Below are positions 35,642-42,857 of a DNA stretch of 64,000 bases, piece after piece. The stretch is from Skermania sp. ID1734 (GTDB taxonomy: Bacteria > Actinomycetota > Actinomycetes > Mycobacteriales > Mycobacteriaceae): the NCBI RefSeq assembly GCF_007489285.1, contig NZ_VLIY01000010.1, positions 124,001 through 188,000 on the forward strand. The letters are read 5' to 3'. The notes below the pieces were generated by a model. It was given only the letters and a program-made list of their open reading frames with translations, did not search any database and was not told where the DNA came from. The position numbers were made by a program, and so were the translations under genes. How positions within the stretch are numbered: the stretch's first letter is position 1; every line of letters begins with the position of its first letter.

Positions 35642-37819
35642 ATGAACATTGTCGCCACCCGTGAACGACGTAGCTCCGGCCGCCACCGCCCCGCGGCCAC
35701 GTCGAGCACACCAGCGAAGTCAGGTTTCCGGCCCGATATCGAAGGCTTGCGGGCCGTAGCGGTGCTGGCCGTGGTGCTGTTCCATGCGGCGGTCCCAGGC
35801 TTGACCGGCGGCTTCGTCGGAGTCGACGTCTTCTTCGTGATCTCCGGTTTCCTCATCACCGGCATGCTGTGGCGGGAGGCGGGCGGAACCGGGACCGTGC
35901 GACTCGGTCGCTTCTACGGCGCGCGGGCGCGGCGCCTGCTGCCGGCCGGTGCCACGGTGCTAGTCGCCACCGCCGTCGGATCGGCGCTGCTGCTGCCTCC
36001 GCTGCAGGTCCGCTCGGTCCTTGGCGACGCCATCGCCAGCGCTCTTTATGTGGGCAACTATCGGTTCGCCATCCAGGGCACCGACTACCTCGCCGCTGAT
36101 TCGCCGCCCTCGCCGTTCCAGCACTATTGGTCCCTGGGCGTCGAGGAACAGTTCTACCTGGTGTGGCCGGCGTTGATCATCGGTACCGCGTGGTTGCTGC
36201 GTCGCGTCGGCAGGCGCAGCACCGACAAGTTCGCGCCGTATTTTTTCGTACTGAGCCTCGTCGCGGTCGGTTCATTTGCGATCTCGCTGGGCTGGACGAG
36301 CGACCTGCCGCCGTGGGCGTTCTTTTCGTTGCCGTCACGTGCCTGGGAGTTGGCCGCCGGCGGACTGGTGGCGCTCACTGCCCGCTACTGGCGTCGGCTG
36401 CCCGCACTGGTGGCTGCTGTTCTCGGCTGGGCCGGGATGGCGTTGATCATCGTCGCGTGCGTTCATCTGGGCGAGAAGACCCCGTACCCGGGGACCGCCG
36501 CGCTGCTCCCGGTCGTAGGCACCGCGCTGGTGATCGGCGCCGGTTGCGCCTACTCCCGGGTGGGCGTCGGAAGTGCGCTGTCGTTGCCGCCGATGCGGGC
36601 GATCGGTCGTCTCTCCTACTCGTGGTACCTCTGGCACTGGCCAGTGCTGATCCTCGCTCCTTACGCGCTGGGCGGCCCACTCCGCTTGACCGACCGACTG
36701 GCCGCGGTCGCGGTGTCCGCCGGACTGGCCATGTTGACGCTGCAGCTCATCGAAAACCCGGTCCGGTTCGCCGGGCCGATCCGGCGGTCGGCGCCGCGCA
36801 GCCTCGCGCTCGGCGGGGTGGCCACCGCTGTTGCCGTCTGTGTCGCGCTCGGGCTGCTGGTGACTCGTCCGGCGCCGGTGGGGCACGGCCAGGCGGCGGC
36901 GTCGCTCACCGTGCACGCGCCAGTCGCGCCCGCGGCACCGACGGTGGATCCGCTCGACGCGGCGGTACAACAGATGACGGCCCAGGTTCAGGCGGTCGTT
37001 GCGGAATCCGCCAAACCGCATGCGGTGCCGTCGAACCTGGACCCGCCGCTTGCCGATGCGCCGTCCGACAAGCCGGACGTCTTCGTCAACGGTTGCGTGC
37101 GCTCATGGCTCGAGGTGGGCCAAAGCGAATGCGCGACCGGCGATCTGGGCTCACCGACGACTGTCGCGTTGGTCGGCGACTCGCACGCGGCCATGTGGCA
37201 CCCGGCATTCGCGGCCGCCGCGGAGCAGCGGCACTGGCGATTGGAAAACTTGGCCAAGGTCACCTGTCCGATGCTGGACCTGCCGCTGAGAAGTCCGTAT
37301 TTGGGCCGCGAGTACACCGAATGCGAGCAATGGCGCAACCAGATCCTGGATCGACTCAAGGCGGAGCGTCCGAAACTGGTGGTGCTGGGGATGTCGCGGC
37401 GCTATGGCGGTGACTTCAACTTCACCATGTACGGCCGGCCATGGCTGGACAGCCTCACTCGGATGGTGAAAGAGCTGCGGGCGAACGGCTCTCAGGTATT
37501 GGTGCTCGGGCCGATTCCCGACCCGAAGGGAAACGTGCCGACCTGCGTTTCCGCGCATCTCGATGACGCGCTTGCCTGCACGCCCACCAGATCCGTAGCG
37601 ATGAACGAGGCGGGCATTGCGGCGGAGAAACTAGCGACGGAAGCGGGCGGCGGCGAATACGCCGACCTCACCTCGTTGTTCTGCACCGCCCAACTGTGTC
37701 CGGTGATTGTCGGCAGCGATCTGGTATTTCGGGACGACAATCACCTGACGATCGTGCACGCCAAAGCCCTGACTCCGGTGATGGCGGCGCTCACGGACCG
37801 GGCTTTGGCGAAGCACTGA
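35642..37819 (+). CDS. Membrane acyltransferase 3 with C-terminal SGNH domain (OafA-like)
   Basis: 725 residues. The acyltransferase-3 part has FRPDIEGLRAVAVLAVVLFH, GGFVGVDVFFVISGFLITGM, FYGARARRLLPA and HYWSLGVEEQFYLVWPALI, with about ten membrane helices to residue 410. It is followed by an Ala/Pro-rich linker and an extracytoplasmic SGNH domain with VALVGDSHAAMWHPAF and a late block around DDNHLTIVHA. Such fused proteins O-acetylate or acylate cell-envelope polysaccharides, lipids or glycans. There is no neighbouring glycan cluster, so the substrate is unknown. Cysteines in the SGNH part (NGCVRSWLEVGQSECATG, for example) probably form disulfides. Confidence 0.85.
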   Translation: MNIVATRERRSSGRHRPAATSSTPAKSGFRPDIEGLRAVAVLAVVLFHAAVPGLTGGFVGVDVFFVISGFLITGMLWREAGGTGTVRLGRFYGARARRLLPAGATVLVATAVGSALLLPPLQVRSVLGDAIASALYVGNYRFAIQGTDYLAADSPPSPFQHYWSLGVEEQFYLVWPALIIGTAWLLRRVGRRSTDKFAPYFFVLSLVAVGSFAISLGWTSDLPPWAFFSLPSRAWELAAGGLVALTARYWRRLPALVAAVLGWAGMALIIVACVHLGEKTPYPGTAALLPVVGTALVIGAGCAYSRVGVGSALSLPPMRAIGRLSYSWYLWHWPVLILAPYALGGPLRLTDRLAAVAVSAGLAMLTLQLIENPVRFAGPIRRSAPRSLALGGVATAVAVCVALGLLVTRPAPVGHGQAAASLTVHAPVAPAAPTVDPLDAAVQQMTAQVQAVVAESAKPHAVPSNLDPPLADAPSDKPDVFVNGCVRSWLEVGQSECATGDLGSPTTVALVGDSHAAMWHPAFAAAAEQRHWRLENLAKVTCPMLDLPLRSPYLGREYTECEQWRNQILDRLKAERPKLVVLGMSRRYGGDFNFTMYGRPWLDSLTRMVKELRANGSQVLVLGPIPDPKGNVPTCVSAHLDDALACTPTRSVAMNEAGIAAEKLATEAGGGEYADLTSLFCTAQLCPVIVGSDLVFRDDNHLTIVHAKALTPVMAALTDRALAKH

Positions 37820-37829
37820 CAGGTGTTTG

Positions 37830-38156
37830 TTAGCTCGTCGGATCGAGGCAGAGCACCACGTTGTGATCCTGATTCTCGACCCAGGCCTGGTCCCCGCACG
37901 CAGCGGAATTCGTCGTGCGGCTGACCACCTGGTAGTTGGCCGCTGAACTGCCGCAGGAGGCCGGCTCCACGGTCACCGACGAATTGCCGTCGGATTGGGT
38001 AGCGCCGAACTGCACGTTCAGACAGCTACCGACCTGCGCGTTGACGATCGCGTTGCTGGTTGTGTCGGCACTGGCCAGGCCCGCACCGAGAACGGCAGCG
38101 GCCGCCGTCGCGGCGAAGACACCGGCTGCGAGACGAGGGCGAGAGATTGCGAACAT
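37830..38156 (-). CDS. Small secreted protein with four cysteines
   Basis: 108 residues. A classical signal peptide (RPRLAAGVFAATAAAAVLGA, cleavage probably after LASADT or nearby) precedes a mature domain of about 78 residues with four cysteines (GSCLNVQFG, PASCGSS, NSAACGDQ, VVLCLDP) that can form two disulfides. It resembles LppU-like and other small exported proteins of mycobacteria and nocardiae, but it has no lipobox. The function is unknown. It faces the acyltransferase gene convergently, 10 nt away. Confidence 0.7.
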   Translation of the reverse strand: MFAISRPRLAAGVFAATAAAAVLGAGLASADTTSNAIVNAQVGSCLNVQFGATQSDGNSSVTVEPASCGSSAANYQVVSRTTNSAACGDQAWVENQDHNVVLCLDPTS

Positions 38157-38323
38157 TGCTGGTCCTTTTGGGGTAGGGGTTGGACCAGCTCAGATTCGGG
38201 CCGAGTTCTTGCGGAATTCTCGGCAAATTCTTGTCGTTGTTGTCGGACGAGACGGCCGGCCGGGCCGTACGCGCGTCGTTAGCCGACGCGGGCCGTGCCC
38301 CGGCGCCGCCGATCTCGTGGTTG

Positions 38324-38428
38324 TCAGCTGAGGCTGGTACCGGTGCCCGTTCCGGTGCCGGTGCCGGTGCTGTTCATGATTCCCATGACGTCTTGGACGA
38401 CCTTCAGGATGTCGGTCAAGGTTTGCAT
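38324..38428 (-). CDS. Possible 34-residue peptide (amphipathic helix plus Gly-Thr repeats)
   Basis: In the 467-bp gap between the secreted protein and the DUF4188 gene, a short frame opens with ATG at 38428. It encodes MQTLTDILKVVQDVMGIMNS, a plausible amphipathic helix, followed by five Gly-Thr pairs and a stop at 38324-38326. The ribosome binding site is weak (GTGAG about 7 nt upstream). The Gly-Thr part comes from a repeat of GGCACC units. It could be a real small membrane-active or secreted peptide or just chance. The rest of the gap (38157-38323, 38429-38623) shows no other coding signal. Confidence 0.35.
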   Translation of the reverse strand: MQTLTDILKVVQDVMGIMNSTGTGTGTGTGTSLS

Positions 38429-38623
38429 CGCAACTCACTTTCGTTGATGACGAGCTGGTTCGGCTCGGTCAGGACGCTAAATGCCGCAGTTCCGATAGGC
38501 CGCCGCGACACTGGCGTCGCGTCCGATCGGATGCCAAGTCGATACCCAACGGAAATCAGCGGGCGGCAAGCTGCCGTGGCCCGCGTATCGTTGGTTTTCA
38601 TAGTCCGACGGCGGAGGTCACTG

Positions 38624-39133
38624 ATGCGCGTGCAGCGAGTGACAGCGGATCTGTCGGCCTATCCCGACCTGGTGGTCATCTACCTCGGTATGCGCGTGCA
38701 CAAGCCGCGCGGGATCCTGCGACTGCTCGGCCTCGGCCCGCAGCTGTACAAGTCCCACAACGACTGCCCCGATGGCTTGCTGCTGCACGAGGACGTCGTG
38801 TGGTCACTGTTTCCGCCGCACTGGGGCGCCCGCCAATATTGGCGGGATCTGGAGAGCCTCGAACGCTGGACGCGCTCGGACCCACACCGGCAATGGTGGC
38901 AGAAGTTTCTGAAAGACTCTGGTGGCACCGGCTTTTGGCACGAAGCGTACTTCCTGCGCGGCGGTATCGACGCCGTGTACGACGACATGGCCAAGCCGAC
39001 CGGCCTGGCCAGATTCGCCACCCAGATTCCAGCGCGCGGCGCAATGTTCTCCACCCGCAGGCGCGTCCGCAACGAAGCACCGACCGTCGAACCGGTCCTG
39101 ACCGAATCAGAGCTGTACAACGAAACGAGCTGA
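38624..39133 (+). CDS. DUF4188 family protein (monooxygenase/dimeric ferredoxin-like fold)
   Basis: 169 residues: VTADLSAYPDLVVIYLGMRV, ILRLLGLGPQL, GLLLHEDVVWSLFPPHWGAR, YWRDLESLERWTRSDPHRQW and GTGFWHEAYFLRGGIDAVYD. These are the DUF4188 landmarks. Relatives include haem-dependent aldoxime dehydratase-like and endoperoxide-isomerase proteins, but most are uncharacterised. The ATG at 38624 is chosen over longer frames because GGAGG lies 7 nt before it. A flavin monooxygenase gene follows after 17 nt, so both may act in one oxidative pathway. Confidence 0.75.
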   Translation: MRVQRVTADLSAYPDLVVIYLGMRVHKPRGILRLLGLGPQLYKSHNDCPDGLLLHEDVVWSLFPPHWGARQYWRDLESLERWTRSDPHRQWWQKFLKDSGGTGFWHEAYFLRGGIDAVYDDMAKPTGLARFATQIPARGAMFSTRRRVRNEAPTVEPVLTESELYNETS

Positions 39134-39150
39134 GCGACAGGCGGTTACCC

Positions 39151-40758
39151 ATGATGGACACCGAAGTTCTCGTTGTCGGAGCCGGCCCGGTGGGCTTGTC
39201 AGCCGCGATCGAACTCACTCGACGGGGAGTGGCGTGCCGCATCATCGATCCGCTACTGCACCCACCGCAATACGCCAAGGCCGTTGGCATCCAGCCCCGC
39301 ACGCTCGAAGTGTTCGAAAGCATGGGGGTGGTGGACAAGATCCTGGACGCAGCCGTGGAGATGCGCGGTCAACTCGTCTATGTCAACGGCACCGAGGTCG
39401 CCCGCTTGGACTTGCGACTTCCCGAGGACGTGCCCTTTCGCTTCATCGGACTGCCGCAATACGCCACCGAACGCGTATTGGCCGAACATCTTGCGTCGCT
39501 GGGTGTCACGGTCGAGCGTGGCACCCGGTTGCTCAGCTTCAGCTATGACGTCAACGGCGTCACGGCCGTGCTGGCCACCGACTCGGGCGATACGACGGCC
39601 ACGGCTGGCTACCTCGTCGGTTGCGATGGCGCGCACAGCGTGGTGCGGAAGGGTCTCGGGTTGACCTTCGAAGGCGGCGCATTCACCGAGCAGTACATGC
39701 TCGGAGACGTGGAGGTCGACTGGTCGATGCCGCGCGGCTACGGGATCAGATCGATGCACCAAACCGACGGCGTCACCGACGATTTGCTTGTGTGCATCCC
39801 GCTTCCTGGGCATCGTCGCTACCGGATGTCGATGCTCGTTCCCGACGACCTGGCCACTGACGCGCCCGCCCCCGGGACGGTCGCGCACGGCTTCGAGGGC
39901 GAGCGCAAACCGACGCTCGCCCACATTCAGGCGGTGCTGGATAGGCTTTCGCCGCAGCCGGTGCAAGCGTCGAACCTGCGCTGGTCGTCGGTGTTCCGGA
40001 TCAGCCACCGACTGGTCGACAGTTACGGGCGTGGGCGGGTTTTCGTCGCGGGCGACGCCGCGCACATCCACCCGCCGACGGGCGCACAGGGCATGAACAC
40101 CGGCATTCAGGATGCGCACAATCTGGCGTGGAAACTCGCTCTCGCGGTGCGGGGATTCGCCGCCGACGACCTGTTGGAGAGCTATAACGCTGAGCGGCAT
40201 CCGATCGGCGAGGAGGTCGTCGGTCGCACGGTGCGAAGCGCACGCCAAGGCATCGGTGCGGACTCCAGCGACCCCGATTTCGTCATGCGCCGCGAGGCGC
40301 AGTTGCTGCTCGACTACGGCGACAGCCCGATCATCAGCGGCGACGACCATCGCCTACTCGGTCGCCGGGCGCCCGACGCCACCGGGCTGACTCGCCCGGC
40401 TGTGTCGTTTGGGCTGCGACTGTTAGCCCTCCTCGACAGTCGGCACCACACGCTGCTGTGTTACCTCGATGCCCCTTCCAAGGCAGCCATCGCCGCGCTA
40501 GAACAGTTTGCTGCACAGGCGGATTCGCTCTCGCATGGCCAGCTGCAGCCGATTCTGATAGCGGGCTCGGACACCGACGTCGACAGCGAAATTCCGGTAA
40601 TCATCGATGCCGCAGGAACTTTCGCGCAAGCCTATGACGCCGCGGACGGCGCCGTGTACCTGATCCGACCAGACGGTTACGTCGGACACGTCAGCGCAGC
40701 ACACTTTGAGCAAACTGCAGATGGAGTTGCCCGTTACCTGAAGTCGATCTTCCGCTGA
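39151..40758 (+). CDS. FAD-dependent aromatic hydroxylase (PHBH-type monooxygenase)
   Basis: 535 residues. The N-terminal dinucleotide-binding motif is VLVVGAGPVGLSAAIELTRRG. Next come the DG motif VGCDGAHSVVRKGL and the GD motif GRVFVAGDAAHIHPPTGAQG with GMNTGIQDAHNLAWKL. A C-terminal thioredoxin-like domain (about 390-535) closes the protein, as in phenol and polyketide hydroxylases. It should hydroxylate an aromatic or polyketide substrate with NAD(P)H and O2. Starts at 39151 and 39154 (ATGATG) are equivalent. The gene is paired with the DUF4188 gene; the substrate cannot be named. Confidence 0.85.
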   Translation: MMDTEVLVVGAGPVGLSAAIELTRRGVACRIIDPLLHPPQYAKAVGIQPRTLEVFESMGVVDKILDAAVEMRGQLVYVNGTEVARLDLRLPEDVPFRFIGLPQYATERVLAEHLASLGVTVERGTRLLSFSYDVNGVTAVLATDSGDTTATAGYLVGCDGAHSVVRKGLGLTFEGGAFTEQYMLGDVEVDWSMPRGYGIRSMHQTDGVTDDLLVCIPLPGHRRYRMSMLVPDDLATDAPAPGTVAHGFEGERKPTLAHIQAVLDRLSPQPVQASNLRWSSVFRISHRLVDSYGRGRVFVAGDAAHIHPPTGAQGMNTGIQDAHNLAWKLALAVRGFAADDLLESYNAERHPIGEEVVGRTVRSARQGIGADSSDPDFVMRREAQLLLDYGDSPIISGDDHRLLGRRAPDATGLTRPAVSFGLRLLALLDSRHHTLLCYLDAPSKAAIAALEQFAAQADSLSHGQLQPILIAGSDTDVDSEIPVIIDAAGTFAQAYDAADGAVYLIRPDGYVGHVSAAHFEQTADGVARYLKSIFR

Positions 40759-40870
40759 TCCTCCGACAAAGGGTGGCGATTCGCCTACTAGCAGGGTCTT
40801 TGCGAACGGAATATCATTAATTAGAGAGGGTAAGTGTGCCTCTCCACCGTATCTAGGAGGTGAGTGCATT

Positions 40871-41302
40871 ATGTCGACAGCGAACCTGCCGCCTATTGAG
40901 AAGCATCCGGATATTGCCGCGCTTCGGGACCGTTATGATGCGGTCGCCGTCACCCCGGTCGGGCAGTTTACCGACACCCTGACCTTGATGGCGGGCCTCT
41001 ACGTCGCCGTGTCACCATGGATCGTCGGATTCCACGGCACGACGTCGCTGATGATGAACGATCTCATCGCAGGTCTGGCGGTAGCGATCCTGGCAATCGG
41101 TTTCGGCTCGGCCAATGGTCGGTTCCATGGTCTCGCCGGAGCTGTTCCGCTGCTGGGCATCTGGATGATTATCTGCCCATGGGTAATCTCCGGCGTATCG
41201 GTAACGGCGGGAATGGCATGGTCGAATGTCGTCGGTGGAGCCGTTGTCCTGCTGCTCGGACTCGGCGTCGCCGGACTGGGGATGATGCCACACCGCAGGT
41301 GA
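40871..41302 (+). CDS. SPW-repeat membrane protein
   Basis: 143 residues with four membrane helices and two copies of the SPW-type motif, VSPWIVGF (about 47-54) and ICPWVISG (about 100-107). This is an internal duplication of a two-helix unit, typical of the SPW family. Function is unknown. An unusually strong ribosome binding site TAGGAGGTG lies at about 40854-40862, 8 nt before the ATG. Upstream is an AT-rich stretch (AATATCATTAATTAG) that probably contains the promoter. Confidence 0.8.
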   Translation: MSTANLPPIEKHPDIAALRDRYDAVAVTPVGQFTDTLTLMAGLYVAVSPWIVGFHGTTSLMMNDLIAGLAVAILAIGFGSANGRFHGLAGAVPLLGIWMIICPWVISGVSVTAGMAWSNVVGGAVVLLLGLGVAGLGMMPHRR

Positions 41303-41351
41303 CATCGCCGATATCTGTGAGGGGACGGTCTTCGCACCGCCCCCTCGCGCA

Positions 41352-41756
41352 TTATTGGGCGCGCATGACCATGCACTGCGCGGGCAACGGACCCGGCCCG
41401 ATCGACCGGGCGACCACATCACGCACGGAGTCAGGGGAAAAGCGCGGGAAGGCAATACGAGCGCTGGAGTCTCCCGGCGGCACGGTAGCCGTCTGGTTTT
41501 GCGTGTCAGTGGCCGAGCTGACCGTCACCGTCACACTGGCGGGGCCGTTCTCGAACAGCGTCACCAGAATTCCCGGGCCGTCGGACGCCGCCCGCCAGCC
41601 ATTTGCGGCCGGGCACATCATCATTGGCTCGTCGGACGTGTCGTGCGGGTCTGCCCAGGCCATCGCCTGGTCAGCGAGCGCCGAACCCAGCACCACCCCG
41701 GCACAGATTGCGGCCCCTGCCCACCACCTGTTCATGACGACAGAGTGCATGTCCAA
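41352..41756 (-). CDS. Small exported protein of unknown function
   Basis: 134 residues from the ATG at 41756. A signal peptide (RWWAGAAICAGVVLGSALAD with cleavage probably near AMAWA-DP) is followed by a mature part rich in small and polar residues (ILVTLFENGPASVTVTVSSA). Two cysteines (MMMCPAANG and PAQCMVM) could form one disulfide. An internal ATG at 41735 gives a more usual signal-peptide N-terminus and may be the true start. No family is recognised. It ends convergently with the SPW gene. Its upstream region overlaps the left arm of the inverted repeat around the DUF559 gene. Confidence 0.6.
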   Translation of the reverse strand: MDMHSVVMNRWWAGAAICAGVVLGSALADQAMAWADPHDTSDEPMMMCPAANGWRAASDGPGILVTLFENGPASVTVTVSSATDTQNQTATVPPGDSSARIAFPRFSPDSVRDVVARSIGPGPLPAQCMVMRAQ

Positions 41757-41780
41757 GCGCTCGGCGTCAATGTTTGCCTT

Positions 41781-41835
41781 TGCGACGAGATGATGGATAG
41801 GTAGAGGGCCACTCGCAAAACGTCTCCGTATCCAT
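41781..41835 (+). repeat. Left arm of a 55-bp inverted repeat flanking the DUF559 gene
   Basis: This arm matches the reverse complement of 42803-42857. The inner 25 bases (ACTCGCAAAACGTCT.CGTATCCAT, here with C at the dot) differ at one position only. The outer 30 bases (TGCG.CGAG.TGATGG.TAGGTAG and beyond) match with a handful of substitutions and a balanced one-base gap on each side. The arm touches the stop codon of the DUF559 gene by one base. Long arms so far apart (about 1 kb) are not a terminator hairpin. Confidence 0.85.
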
Positions 41836-42701
41836 CAGTTCACCGGAGCTCCCGCCGCTCGCAGCGCCGCGCGCACCCGAGCGACGAGGATGTGCGGGCG
41901 CCGTCGGAGCAGGTCGGCGTCCACGCGCACGATTCGCCAGCCCATGGCTTCGAGCGCGGCCGTTCGCTCGATGTCATGAGACCGCTGACGAGGATCGGTC
42001 CAATGCTGAGCACCGTCGTATTCGACGATGACCTTCCAGCGTTGCCAGCCGAGATCGGCCCGGGCGATGACGTCACCGTAGTCGTCGCGGATCAGCAGCT
42101 GAGTGGTCGGAGCGGGTAATCCGGCTTCGATGAGGACGAGCCGTGTATAGGTCTCCTGCGGCGACTCCGCTCCGCCGTCGATCAAGGGCAGCACGGTACG
42201 AAGTTTCACGATGCCCCGCGCGCCGGGATATCGCATCGCTATTGCGTCCACATCAATGGCCTTCAAGCCGGTCGCGTTGCTGAGTGCGTCGATTGTGGCG
42301 ACGGCGCGGCGCGGCGGCAAACGCCGGCCGAGGTCGAACGCCGTACGAGCGGGCGTCGTGGCTCGAAGGGTTTCATCGACCTCGTCGTCGTTTAGTCGGT
42401 CGCCGCGGATGATCAGGCCTTTCGGCGCGCCGAGAAACCCCTCGCGGACGATCTCTGGCATCGCATCGTCCGCGATCCACTTGGTGCCATGCACGGCTGC
42501 AGCGGACAGTCCGACGAGTACGGCATTGGCGCCACCGAACAGCAATGCCGCCCGCGAACGTAGCTTGAGGTCAAGCTCTATGCCCTTGCGCAGGTATACG
42601 TCTCGGAAGATGCGCTGATAGTCGCAGCGCAGGTCGTGGCGCGTCAGTCGGCCGTTCGCAATTGCGGCTGAGCCCAGAAACGGCGTGTCGAATTCCCCCA
42701 T
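41835..42701 (-). CDS. DUF559 (Vsr-like) endonuclease-fold protein with AbiEi-like N-terminus
   Basis: 288 residues. The N-terminus (SAAIANGRLTRHDLRCDYQR, then IFRDVYLRKG) looks like the winged-helix plus YlxR-like start of AbiEi-type antitoxin relatives (about 8-190). The C-terminal 90 residues form a DUF559 restriction-endonuclease-like fold: RADLGWQRWKVIVEYDGAQH, DIERTAALEAMGWRIVRVDA. The core acidic residues of the PD-(D/E)XK pattern are Asp in RADLGW and Glu in VEYDG. The family is multicopy and patchily distributed in actinobacteria; its biological role is not established. This copy lies alone between long inverted repeats, so it may encode, or ride on, a mobile element. Confidence 0.8.
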   Translation of the reverse strand: MGEFDTPFLGSAAIANGRLTRHDLRCDYQRIFRDVYLRKGIELDLKLRSRAALLFGGANAVLVGLSAAAVHGTKWIADDAMPEIVREGFLGAPKGLIIRGDRLNDDEVDETLRATTPARTAFDLGRRLPPRRAVATIDALSNATGLKAIDVDAIAMRYPGARGIVKLRTVLPLIDGGAESPQETYTRLVLIEAGLPAPTTQLLIRDDYGDVIARADLGWQRWKVIVEYDGAQHWTDPRQRSHDIERTAALEAMGWRIVRVDADLLRRRPHILVARVRAALRAAGAPVN

Positions 42702-42752
42702 GGCACTCAGCGTCGCGCATACCGAGGCTTCAGCTCCGTCTCAAGGCCGAAG

Positions 42753-42790
42753 TTATCCACAGCCGGAGGGGCTAGTTCGGGTTATCCACA
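42753..42790. promoter_or_regulatory. Two TTATCCACA boxes upstream of the DUF559 gene
   Basis: TTATCCACA occurs at 42753-42761 and again at 42782-42790, in the same orientation and 29 bp apart, in the 100-bp upstream region of the DUF559 gene. This is the exact consensus of the E. coli DnaA box. Two boxes are too few for an origin. They may make transcription DnaA-dependent or belong to the element bounded by the inverted repeats. Confidence 0.45.
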
Positions 42791-42802
42791 CCCTTTGAAA
42801 TT

Positions 42803-42857
42803 ATGGATACGTAGACGTTTTGCGAGTGCCCGCCTACCTAACCATCAACTCGACGCA
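42803..42857 (-). repeat. Right arm of the 55-bp inverted repeat flanking the DUF559 gene
   Basis: This is the inverted counterpart of 41781-41835. Its outer 13 bases lie inside the last codons and stop of the BacA-like transporter gene (42845 onward), so the repeat either captured or supplied that gene's end. The inner edge at 42803 lies about 100 bp upstream of the DUF559 start codon. No obvious target-site duplication remains outside the arms. Confidence 0.85.
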
